Shown: positions 1 to 10,993 of the stretch, one piece after another
Layout of the letters: the number at the start of each line of letters is the position of its first letter
Numbering within the stretch: the stretch's first letter is position 1
From: Tetradesmus obliquus
Taxonomy: Eukaryota > Chlorophyta > Chlorophyceae > Sphaeropleales > Scenedesmaceae
Assembly: GCA_030272155.1 (NCBI GenBank)
Contig: CP126198.1
Coordinates: 1,612,001-1,676,000, forward strand
DNA: 64,000 nt
Direction of reading: 5' to 3'
Made by a program: the position numbers and the translations under genes
Notes under the pieces: generated by a model
Told to the model about the DNA's origin: nothing
Database searches by the model: none
The model's input: the letters and a program-made list of their open reading frames with translations, nothing else

Positions 1-239
1 ATTGCAGGAAATACAATAAATTCTGCAATAGCTGCATGCAACATATCGCTCACTCACATATCTAGAAGAGGGCCCCAAGGCACCACGGCTGCTACACCTT
101 CAGGAATTACGGTGTAAAGATAGCATGAAAAATGCGAAATTGCGCACCTTCAAGCATTGCTGGGAAAATCCTGTGTTTTATCCAAGAGCGTCAACAAATG
201 TTACACATGGACTGTCAAGGTCAGCACCTACCAAGCCAC

Positions 240-445
240 AACAGCTGGCACACTCGGCTGATTGCTGACTACCTTGTTCTTGCCTGGAATTACAGGAATG
301 TCTGCAAGCGGGATAATGAAATAGTGCTCCCTCCCCTTCCCCCTTCGCCTGTTCATTCAGCCGCTCCTGTGGGGCGCGGGGCCGATGGCGACGTTGCTAT
401 GGCTTAAATGGTAACATGATGATGATGATGAACAGCTGGCACACT
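240..445 (+). mobile_element. 5'-truncated retroelement-like insertion with 15-bp flanking repeats
   Basis: A 176-bp segment (255-430) ends in an ATG trinucleotide run and is flanked on both sides by the same 15-mer, AACAGCTGGCACACT (240-254 and 431-445). Perfect long target duplications plus a simple 3' tail are typical of non-LTR retrotransposon insertions. A closely similar segment lies in reverse orientation at 50531-50709 and there continues further 5' into an open frame, so this copy looks 5'-truncated. Both copies can be read into a frame containing RLIADYLVLA near the 5' end of the shared part. No reverse transcriptase is visible, and a SINE with the same tail is an alternative. Confidence 0.6.
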
Positions 446-1083
446 GTGCCACAGTGCTGCTGGCAGCAGCATGCGTGCACGTGCACTGCTGCAGCCATCG
501 CCACACGCATGCCTGGGAGGTCCATCACACCTCAAATCGCCAGTGCCGCTGATCAGCTGCTAACAGTGACAATCAGTGCGCACTTGCATAGGTGCACACA
601 TGCAGATAACTGCACATGCAACCTTGGCTTTCATCACAAAGCCTGTCGCTGGTTGGAAAGACCAAAACTGTGCACATGTGCTGTGCACATGCATGCATTG
701 GGCTGATTTAGAGGCACCACACATGCTGTGGCATACTAACAAACCCCCAGTCTCGGCAGCAGCTACATCACGCTATACTACATTGCTTTGCAATCAAACT
801 GGCAACATACCAAAGGTAGGATTCACATAAGATTCAAACAGGTATACTGCGACCGCATCCACCGCAAGCTAAAAGCATTTGGCTGTTCAAAAGTGTCCTG
901 CAAAGTACACCGGGACTATATATGCTTGCTGAATGCCGTGGTAAGCCTGCCTGCCGCTGCTGCTGCACACCATCACACCCAACAATGCCAACCTGGGTCA
1001 GGCCACGGCAGCAGTGCGGCAAAGTGCTCAGGCAACCTTCCACCAGTGTATGGGAAGACTACTCATGTGTCCTTGGTGCCAAC

Positions 1084-1121
<38 letters not shown>

Positions 1122-1934
1122 TCATGCCTGCCGCATGCATGAACCTGTGTGTGTTAATAGGCACCAAGGACACATGAGTAGTCTTCCCATACACTGGTGG
1201 ATGTTTGTTCCAAGCGGCTTGGAAAGCGCAAGTGCGCTGGCAGCGATGGCACTCTGTCTCAGTGCCTGCCCCGCCTGCACCGCCAACAGCACTGCCACCG
1301 CTGCACTGGACATCCTCTCTGCAGCTGACTGCTGCTTACACAACAGCAAAAGCAGCGCTGCTGCTTAGCCACATGCTCGCAGCAGCTGCAGCAGCAGCAC
1401 AACACAAACAGCACAGCAGCAGCAGGGGCAAAGCACGCGCCTTGCAACACTGCAGCCTAGTCAGCAACAGCACCAGCAGCAGCAGCACTGTGCTGCTGCA
1501 TCCTCGACTGTGTTCACATTGAAACTCCTGACCTATAGCTATCCCAAAGCACCAACAACAGCACTATACAATAATATGTACACTCTACACTGTAACACAG
1601 TCCGTAGCACAGTCCGCATTGAACAGCAGCTGCAGCAGCCTGAAGCCTGCTGTGCATTTGCGTCGCTTGTAGCACGTGCCAAACTCACACCAAGCAACAT
1701 AAACCACAGCATTCAAAAAAAGACGCTGGTTGAATGCAGCCGTTGGCAGCTGCAAGCTGTGGCAGCTGTCCGCTGGTGCTCCCAATAATGACCAGCTATC
1801 AGCTGGCAGCAGCAGCAGCAGTTGCTGCAGCAGGGTGGCAGTCACAGCCACCGCACAAAACCCAAGGATGTCAGCTGCACAGCAGCTGGCACAGCCTGTA
1901 CAGCCCCGCCCGTACATGCATACCCTGCCTGCAG
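446..1934. other. gene-poor stretch with low-complexity sequence
   Basis: No convincing gene. Open frames here are short and dominated by CAG/CTG-derived Ala, Ser, Gln or Leu runs. The one structured element is the hairpin at 1040-1200, listed separately. Confidence 0.5.
1040..1200. repeat. 161-bp near-perfect inverted repeat (hairpin)
   Basis: Positions 1040-1080 are exactly complementary to 1160-1200 (41 bp). The arms continue inward through a CA-rich stretch (left about 1085-1118, a longer (CA)n; right TG-rich 1147-1155) and close with CAGGTTCATGC at 1119-1129 against GCATGAACCTG at 1136-1146, leaving a loop of about 6 nt. The only asymmetry is the longer CA run on the left arm and a few bases around 1081-1086. 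It could be a foldback transposon remnant or a small-RNA precursor; no flanking target duplication was recognised. Confidence 0.85.
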
Positions 1935-2180
1935 CGGCCAAATCGAAAGACAAAGGCGCCAGGCGTGCAGCTTGCTGGTGGTTCTTACGAAACCCCCTGC
2001 TGCTCAGGCTGACAATCCCTTCAGCGGCCAAACAGGAAGCCAAAGATGCCAAAGTTCCTCGTTGCAGCTTGCTGGTGCACTGTGCAACAGCCGCCCACAT
2101 AAGCCCTGCTGTTTATAAATGCCTGAGTCTCTTCAGCGGCCAAACAGGAAGCCAAAGATGCCAAAGTTCCTTGCTGGAGG
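1935..2180 (-). repeat. three tandem copies of a gene's C-terminal coding end
   Basis: The minus-strand end of the neighbouring gene (about 2133-2175, coding GIFGFLFGR then stop) recurs at about 2024-2062 and, more diverged, at about 1938-1972. Each copy keeps the AGCGGCCAAA core on the plus strand, and spacing is roughly 90-105 bp. The duplicates lie downstream of the stop codon, so they are probably untranslated. They belong to the exon-edge duplication pattern seen throughout the window. Confidence 0.75.
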
Positions 2181-4536
2181 CGGCGCTTCAACCGGCACAG
2201 GTGCAGGTGCTGGGGCTGGGGCCAGCACCGGCTGCTGCACTACTACTGGCCGCTCTACTGGTGCTGGCGCTGGCACAGTAGCAGGGAAGCTTGCAGGAGC
2301 AGCCCTCACAGGAGCTACTGTCTTCTCCTCGACCACTTTGGGTTTAGGTTCCGCGGGATTATCCTGCGGAGTAATCGGCGTAACGCCCGGCACGTAGACC
2401 TGCCAGCCGAGCGGAGGGTCCTCGCCCTTGGCTCCGGCTTTCGTAATCATCGTCGTACGATTCACGTAGACGATCACGACGATGTCCTCCGGAGGGCTGT
2501 CGATGGCCAAATTCGTATATACGATGTTTGAGGCTTCGACGGATTCAGGGATGAGGGCCACACTCTCAGGATCCAGCTGGTATATGTTTGAGACCAGGCG
2601 CTGTGCTGCTTGGGCCTGCATCTGAGCGCGTGATAGGTAGGGCACGACGGGCGCTGCGGGGGCAGCGGTGGCGCGCAGGCAGGTGGGCAGCGCCCACACG
2701 AATGCCACTTGGATGAGGTACCTGCAGGCAGCGGTTGGCAGCGGCAGTTGCAGTGCAGAGCAGGTGAGGAGGAGGTTGTGTGCAGTGTATGCTCAATGAT
2801 GAGCGCCCACACGAATGCCACTTGCATGAGGTGCCTGCAGGCGGTTGCAGCGGCAGTTTGGAATAGCAGTTGCAGTGCAGGCAAGCAGGAGGTCAGACAG
2901 ATCAAGTAGGGCAATCTTGTGGATGTGACCACAAACGCCACTTGGATGAGGTGCCTGCAGGCGGTTGCAGCGGCAGTTTGGAATAGCAGTTGCAGTGCAG
3001 GCAAGCAGGAGGTCAGACAGATCAAGTTGGGCAATCTTGTGGATCTGAACACGAACGGCACTTGGATGAGGTGCCTGCAGGCGGCGGGTGGCAGTGGTTT
3101 GGAATAGCAGTTGCAGTGCAGGCGAGCAGGAGGTCCGACACGTCGGGTGAATGAACCTCGGACAAGAGCAGCGGGGTCAGCAAACCAACCAAAAGGTTGC
3201 AGGAAACAAAGACTTGAGCGTTGAAGAAGGTGGTCAAATTATTTTTCAGAAATCAGGTACACAAGCTGATCCTGCAATGCTGCTGCTGTCCACCTTGCCA
3301 GCCCTGCCACCTTCTGCACTGCAAGCTTCTGCTGTCCTGGTAGAGCCAGCCCTGTATCTTCTGCAACTTGCCATACACCTTGCCAATAACACTGACAACG
3401 CTGCTGCTGCCGCCGCTGCCGCTGCCGCTGCTGTCCATGATGCTTATGCCCCTGACATTCCACATCAGCATTCCATACTTCAATTCATCGGCCACCTCCC
3501 GCTGCTCCCCTCAACTGCTGACCTGGGAGCATCCACATCTGACGCACATACACACACCCTGGACAGCTGACGTTCTTCTCCTGCTGTACTGCTGTTACTG
3601 TGGCTGCTACCTCTGCTACTGCTGCTGCTTCGCAGCCGCTGCCTACTGCCTGCCCACTTGTGATCGCTGCACTCCAGCCTTTCCAGCCCCTCACCTCTGC
3701 TTTGAGATGCCTGCCCTGGTCTTGCCCTCAAACATTCTGCTGCTGCTGCTGCTGCTGATGCTGCTGCTGCTGCTGCTGCTGCTGCTGATGCCTGGCCACC
3801 ACTGCTGCTGCTGCTGCCTGAGCTCCTCAACTTTTCTCACCTCATCTTGTATGCCTGCCCTGGGCTTGCCCGCAACGGTTCTGTTGCTGCTGCTGCTACT
3901 GCCCTTGCAACTGCTGCTGCCTGTCAATCCTACAGTTTCAACCTTTTCTCACCTCTTCTTTGAGATGCCTGCCCTGGGCTTGCCCTCAAATCCGCGCATG
4001 CCAGCCAGATAAGCTCCAGCCACCGGTGCCTCACTGACCGCGGTATAAGCGCCAGCTACACCCGGAAAACCCCAGTCCCATGTCCGGCCTGTGTTTGTGG
4101 TGAACTTCACGTAGCGCATGCTGATGATGTCCCACTGAAGTTCCACCTTGGTGATCAGCTCCCCTGCTTCGAGTTCGAAATCGGCGGGAACATGCGGCTT
4201 GCGGGCTCCCATTAGGTTTGCGTCGCCGTCTTCGTACTTGTAGATCGGCGGCTGCTGGTTGGGGCCGTACCAGAACTGGAAACCCTTGAGCTCCCCTGGG
4301 TCGTGGTTTAGGCCGTCGTAATCGTACGCCTTGTAGGCTGTGATCTTGCTGATGGGGCCAAACTTGCGGAAGAAGGGGATCTGATCGTGCCAGATGGAAT
4401 CTGAGATGTTTCTGTTGCCCAGCAGCTGTGTTTGGCCCACCAGCGCATCATTGCCTTGAGCCACTGCGCAGCAGCAGCAGCAGGAGAGGCGGCAGTGACA
4501 GACCAGCAGTTTCAGCAGCAGCAGCTGGGCAGGCAC
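2133..4536 (-). CDS. secreted protein with jacalin-like lectin region (multi-exon)
   Basis: The upstream exon (about 4012-4440, possibly starting at the ATG at 4536 with a Leu/Cys-rich hydrophobic leader) encodes a segment with the order GPISKI, KGFQFWYG, FELEAGELITKVE, YVKFTTNTGRTWDWG and GMRGFEGK. This resembles the beta-prism jacalin fold (sugar-binding lectin), including the 'gE.i..v' and 'f.Tn.gr' signatures. A donor GTGAGA follows at about 3959. The downstream coding block (2708 to the stop at 2133) starts near a hydrophobic YLIQVAFVWALP stretch, contains DPPLGWQVYVPGVTP and ends in a Pro/Ala/Val-rich tail and GIFGFLFGR. Joining the two blocks into one gene is inference: the 1.2 kb between them is filled with tandem copies of the exon edges. 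They could be two adjacent genes. The jacalin assignment rests on motif order only. Confidence 0.5.
2690..3140 (-). repeat. four ~120-bp tandem copies of a splice acceptor plus exon start
   Basis: Units begin near 2700, 2811, 2931 and 3051. On the minus strand each carries a TGCAG acceptor-like site followed by the first codons of the downstream exon (reading ...IQVAFV in three copies). Only the copy nearest the gene's 3' part (2690-2720) is followed by a long open frame. The two middle units are almost identical, which points to recent duplication. Confidence 0.85.
3690..4000 (-). repeat. three copies of the jacalin-like exon end with its donor site
   Basis: The sequence coding GKPRAGI-S-K and the following GTGAG donor occurs at about 3955-3992 (the exon itself), at about 3848-3878 and at about 3696-3732. 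Between copies lie CTG/CAG microsatellites. Any of the three donors could in principle be used. Confidence 0.8.
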
Positions 4537-6059
4537 ATGGCCTGGCAGGCCAGCAGGAATGCATCGGTATGTTTTGTTAAAGGCATTTCTAGCATTGAAC
4601 GTGCTGCTGCAGGTGCTACTGCTCGAGGACTGGGGTCCCTCTGCTGGTGAAGCAGCTGCTACTAGCTAAGTTACACCATGCCCGCATTTGTACGCTATGG
4701 CAGGCACACAAAGCTGCAGTAAGGCCGTAAATATAGCTATCGATAATACTATTGCAAGATCAGCGAGCAAAGCAGCCTATACGATGAATGTGGCTTTCAG
4801 CCGGACCAGTGACATAGCCAGGCCTCACATGTGCAGGTCCGCCTCCCAAAGAACTGCGCTTGAACTGCTGATATGCTACATACTAGAGTCATAAACAGCA
4901 CCATGCACCCGGTGCAGCGCTTGCTGGGCACCATGGTGGTTATCCCGTGTGGCCGCAGTCCTGCCCGTTCCTTCTCAGATTGTCGATCTACTCGTAACAG
5001 CTGGCAAGTTAAGTTGCTGAGGCCAAACCAGGCTCGCAGGTCCCACACTGGGAGGAAAAGCCCTGGGTGTTACGCTCTTGTTGTCACTCCGGCCGCTCCA
5101 ACGGTTGAGCAGAACACAAACATATGTTATTCAATGACGATTTGGAATAAAAGCATTTACCATGGCGATGAGGCCGCAAACTGTGCAGGCACGGCAAATT
5201 GTTGCTGGTTGGCGCGGGGAAAGGATCACATCAAACATGATGGAAGGGCAGACTAGCAGCTCTGTCACACATGGTAATATAATATAAATCAGTAAAATCA
5301 AACGGCTGGCTGAATAGCAACACAACCGTGGCAAGGGTCATCCTGGCTGCCCTTGCCCGGGACATGAGACCCACGCCAGCCACAGTGCAAAATGTGAACT
5401 TGTGCAAGCTGCCACGCAACCGAGGAATTTCCGACGCGATTCATCAATAAACGGGTTCTTGCATCGAATACAACACTTTGCAGCTCAAGGACCTTCACTG
5501 CACAAGGCACAGGTGCCTAACTCAGGCAGGCCTCAGTGAGGCAGCGTGGTGATCACCAGCTCAAGAGGCCCTGGCTGAGATAAGATTGTCAACGTGCATG
5601 CAGGTCACACGTTACAAGCACAATGCAACATAGTGCGTACTCAAATAGCTGGTTGTATGGACCCGGCTGTTGACGCTGGCCAGTCAGGCCAGCCGCTGGC
5701 TCAGGCTGATGAGATCAGGCTGATAAGGAAGTATGCCACAAGGCAAACACATGCGAGCTGCCGCTGCAACCCTTGCCATCAAACACGGCATGCACCTCAG
5801 CAGTTACTCAATTTCCTTGCAGCCGCTGCACATGCCATCAGCACGCTAGCGCTGTACCAGCAGCTCAGCGCTCACAGACAACTTCAAAAAACGTTACTCT
5901 TCTGCAAGCCCTGCAGCTTTATCAACCAATAGCAGTAACACCACAGTACAGGACGGACCTGCCTCAGGCACTAGCCCATACTCTAGTAGAGCCGATATAC
6001 TGCTCATGAGGGTTGCGATCGGTACCCAGCTGCAGCATCAAGCGTCTGCAGCATCAGCA
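4537..6059. other. intergenic stretch
   Basis: No gene recognised between the jacalin-like gene and the 3' end of the ABC transporter gene. It presumably holds the promoter of the former and the 3' untranslated region of the latter; no specific site was identified. Confidence 0.4.
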
Positions 6060-6842
6060 TCACACAATCTTGTCGCGATTCAGCAGCAGCAGCCCCAGGC
6101 ATGCCATCGCGCGGGAAGATGCCCCAATATACAGCAGCGTCTTCATGGCGTACCAGAATCGTGTCACGTCGTAATTAAACACCGCCAGGTCAGCGCAGCG
6201 CGCCAGCAGCCACACGCCTGTGAGACAGTTGGCCTCCGCGATGACGTAACCTGCAGCGGCAGCAGCAGCAGCAGCAGCAGCAGCATTGTCACATCATAGT
6301 TGAACACTGCCAGGTCAGCGCAGCGCGCCAGCAGCCACACACCTGTGAGGTAGTTGCCCTCCGCGATGACGTAACCTGCAGCGGCAGCAGCAGCGGCGTC
6401 ATGTCGGGGTGACACTGCCAGGTCAGCGCAGCGCGCCAGCAGCCACACACCCGTTAGGCAGTTGGCCTCCGCGATGACATAACCTGTAGCAGCAGCAGCA
6501 GCAGCAGCGTCATGTCATTGTTGAACACTGCCAGGTCAGCGCAGCGCGTCAGCAGCCACACGCCGGTCAGGCAGGTGGCCTCGGCAATCACATAACCTGT
6601 AGCAGAAGCAGCAGCAGGAGCAGCAGCAGCAGCAGTGTCACGTCATAGTTGAACACTGCCAGGTCAGCGCAACGCGCCAGCAGCCACACACCCGTTAGAC
6701 AGTTGGCCTCCGCGATGACATAACCTGCAGCGGCAGCAGCAGCAGCAGCAGCGTCATGTCATAATTGAACACCGCCAGGTCAGCGCAGCGCGCCAGCAGC
6801 CACGCGCCTGTGAGGCAGTCGGCCTCGGCGATGACGTAACCT

Positions 6843-6914
<72 letters not shown>

Positions 6915-7401
6915 CCACTGGAGCGCCGTCCCTCAATAGTTGCAGCCGCCATGCTGGCAGGTCAATACAACGCAGTCAGACATGCAGAACCCAACCCTTG
7001 CAGCAGCCTGTTATGCGCCTTCGTGGCAACACGCAATATCACCGCACCTTCCAGGCCCCAGCGTGCGTAGCTGACGCTGTTCATTGCGCCCATGACCCCC
7101 GTGGTGGAGAACTTGCTGGCCACCAGTGCGTTGATGAGCGCGGCAACAGCAGCAGCCAGGGTTGCTGCATTGGGCGCCATCACCTGCAGCAGCAGCAGCA
7201 GCAGCATGTGGTTGAGAACTTGCTGGCCACCAGCGCATTGATGAGCGCAGCAACAGCAGAGCCAGCGTCGAAGCGTTGGGTGCCATCACCTGCAGGAGCA
7301 GCAGCAGCAGCAGCATGTGGTAGAGAACTTGCTGGCCACCAACGCAATGATGAGTGCGGCAACAGCAGCAGCCAGCGTCGCTGCGTTTGGCGCCATCACC
7401 T

Positions 7402-7432
<31 letters not shown>

Positions 7433-7909
7433 GTGCGCACAGAGTTTTTGGTAGGCTTGGGCGCAGCGCCGAGGGTGCGCCTGCTGCGCCACATGATACA
7501 ACCTTCACTTTTCTCACATACTGCAAAAGCTGCTGCGCCAGCTGAGCTGCTGTGCAACATCCTCAAGCAGTGCAGTGCCGCCGCAGCGCAGCACAGGCCA
7601 GCTGCTTTTGCAAAGTGGGTATCCTGCAACTCTTTACACGCCTGCTCACCTGGCTGAGCACGTACGCCATGCCGGTGCATGCGTAGTAGATGGCAGCCGT
7701 CACCACGTACATCTGCCACACCACTGCGCGCGGCTGGCTGAAGCTGTAATACATGACCAGGTACACCGCGCAGCGCAGCAGCATGCCCGCGTAGCCAAAC
7801 ACGTCTAAGGCACAGAAGTAGGCCAGGCGGTTGAGGCCTGCTGCTGCCTCGCGGAAGTACACGAGGCGTTCCGGGCCGCCAAATGTTTTGATGCCGCTGA
7901 CCTGGATTG

Positions 7910-7947
<38 letters not shown>

Positions 7948-8741
7948 TGCAGGAGGTTGAGGCCTGCTGCTGCTTCACGGAAGTACACGAGGCGCTCCGG
8001 CCCGCCAAAAGTCTTGATGCCGCTGACCTGGACAGCAGCAGCAGCAGCAAGAATGCAGGACATTGAAGTAGCAGGGATATGCAAATACACGAGGCGCTCC
8101 GGGCCGCCAAACGTCGTGATGCCGCTGACCTGAACAGAGAGGGGTTTGACAAGGCAGCAGCAGCGGGAGGAAATGCATTAGGTCAAAGTGGAGGTGTTTC
8201 TCTGTGCAGATTTGCTAGGTGGTGCGGCCCGCCAAAGGTCTTGAAGCTGCTGAACTGGATAAAGAATGCATAGGAAGTTGTGCAGTTGTGCAACGTAACG
8301 TAACGCAACGTGACGCAGCAGCGGCAGCTGGAGGAAGTGGAGCGGGGGAAGCATGCAGAGCTTTTGTGTCAAGTGCGCAAACCACGTGTGCTAGTGCAGG
8401 TGCACAGGCAGCAATATCATGCAGGGTGCATACCTTTCTACTGCCGTCAAGTCGCAATCACGCCCAAGACAACAGCAGTTAGTATCAGCAATCCTGACAC
8501 CCACCATGGCCATCAGCCCCAGCGCCACAATGTTGTGGACCAGATTGCCCACATACGCTGATGGTAGTGTGACAATAACAGTGGCAACAATGACAGCAAT
8601 AACAATCTCAATAGCCAACCCACCATGGCCATCAGCCCCAGGGCCACAATGTTGTAGACCACGTTGCCCACATATGACGCAATGCTGCCCCTGCCCCTGT
8701 CGCTCATTAGGCCCAGGAAGCTGCCCACCTGCAGCCCAAAC

Positions 8742-8789
<48 letters not shown>

Positions 8790-10789
8790 CAAACAGGCAA
8801 CCTTGAGTATGGCGACCGCTTGCAGGTACAAGGAACTGCACAGAGAAAGCAAGCCTGCACAAATTAGGTGGCTAGCGTATGCACAGACGATCAAGCACAG
8901 TGATGGCAGCATGTTATGCTACAGCAAAAGCAGAACTGGCTGGCTCAATAGCAAAGCCAACGTGACCTAGCTGAACCCGTGGTGTGTACAGCATGCGTAT
9001 TGCGGTGCAGTAGACGAAGTGAAAAGCATGCAGAACACGTGGTGCAACACATGGCAGCATCTTGCAGCAGGACTTGCACACTCACCACAGCAAAGATGGC
9101 GTACTCAATGAACACCTGCACGGCACACAGCCAGGCGGAGGAAAGCAGTGTACATGAGCAGCAGCCGCAGCGGCCAGAGTGCAAGCTTGAGCAGTGCTCT
9201 TGTTTGTGCTGGCAGCAGTTGACGCTGCAGCAGGAGCAGCAGCCACAGTTGCTAAGCACATGCCCGCCAGACCAGCAACTCCCACATACACTCCGACCTG
9301 CAGCAATGCTCTTCAGCACATGATAGCTGCACTGCAGAATGCCAAGTTTGAACATGCAACAAGCTTCACATACAAAGTACTCCAGTGTGTCTGCGTGCAA
9401 GCAGCATCATCTCTGCAGCTCACCAGCATTGGCTCTCGCGTGCGCATCAGCACCTGCCGCGTGAGGCACCACCAGAACTTGCAACAAGCTCCATGCACTA
9501 CACTGGTTCTGTGTGTTTGCATGCAAGCAGCAGCCTCCCTGCAACTCACCAGGATCGGCTCGCGCGTGCGCATCAGCACCTGCCGTGTGAGGCACCACCA
9601 GAACTGCCGGCAGAAACCCGGCGGCTGCCGCCTGCTGCTGACGTCACTCAGCACTGGAGCAGCAGCAGCAGGCCTGCCGCCTGCCGGCACTGCAGCGCTG
9701 CTGCTGCTGCGTGCTGCGAGGGCTGTGGCCCAGCTGTGCAGCTGGTCTGCTGCTGCATTGCGGGTGCTGCTGATGGCGTCATGCGCTGCTGCACCGACCA
9801 CTGCCAGCCACAGCAGCAGGGCACTGCGCAGGCCGGCTAGCAGAAGGATCAACTGCAGGCAGCAGCAGTGCAGGCAAGGCAGTGAGCAGCAATCATGTCG
9901 TGCCACCATACTTGTGCAGCAAGAGAAGTGCACGGCCGGGTGCTACAGCGCATGGCACAAGGTCCGTCACACTTGCTAAGAGCAGCTGAGCGTGATGCAG
10001 TTTTGGTGCAAGTTCCACTGTTGTCATCATGCTGTTGGTGGTCGTCTTACCTGCTGTGCTACATTCGCAGCTGCCTCCTGCCCTTCAAGCCCTTCAGGCG
10101 CCTCCCCACTGCTGCTCCTCCTGCCAAAACCACCAGCAGCAGCTGCTGCTGCTGCTGCTGCCGCTGAGGCTGCAGCCGGCCCAGCAGCAATCTGTGACAG
10201 TGCCTGCTTTGACCGCCAGCTTGCCGGAATGTCCAATGTTTGACCGGCGGCTGTTTGTATGCCGCCGCTGATAATGTCCAGGTAAGCATCCGCAGGGTTC
10301 ATGTGCTCCAGAATGACAAACCCTAAACCCTCAAAGTACCCCTGCAGGCAGCCAAAGCAGAGGAAAGTGGATTGTGCAAGCTGTGTGGTTTAGGTGTGCC
10401 AGCAGCAGTTTGAGCATCTTGTTTTTGCAGGCAGACGTGTGCAACTGTGGGCCCTCCCTTGGCCAGCAGCACCTGTGTGCAGCACTATAACTATTTTAAT
10501 GGGTGCTGGCAGCATGTACTCACCCGCACGTCCAGCTGCGGGCCGCAGTACGCAGTGAGAGAGATGCATGCAGTTTGAGGGGATGCAGTGATCTGTTGGC
10601 AGATCCAGTACAGCAACACACAGGCAAGACATGTGCTCACCCGCACGTCCCGCTGGGGCCCGCAGTATGCAGTGAGGCCTCCCTTCGCCAGCAGCACCAG
10701 GTCATCAAACAGGCAGAAGGTCTCGTACGAGGGCTGGTGGATGACTGCAGTTACAGTCACGCCTGTCTGCGCCACACGCTTCAAGCCCT

Positions 10790-10825
<36 letters not shown>

Positions 10826-10920
10826 CCAGGTCATCAAACAGGCAGAAAGTCTCATACGAGGGCTGGTGGATGACAGCAGTCACGGTCACACCTGTCTGCG
10901 CCACACGCTTCAGACCCTGC

Positions 10921-10993
<73 letters not shown>

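Noticed and set aside
8740-8800. Poly-Ala, poly-Gln, poly-Leu or poly-Cys frames here and at similar CAG tracts
   Set aside because: They are readings of CAG/CTG microsatellites in introns and occur in every frame; not genes.
10317-10332. Telomere-like CCCTAAACCCT sequence
   Set aside because: It lies inside an ABCG coding exon (minus-strand FEGLGFV) and is only two units long; chance codon use.
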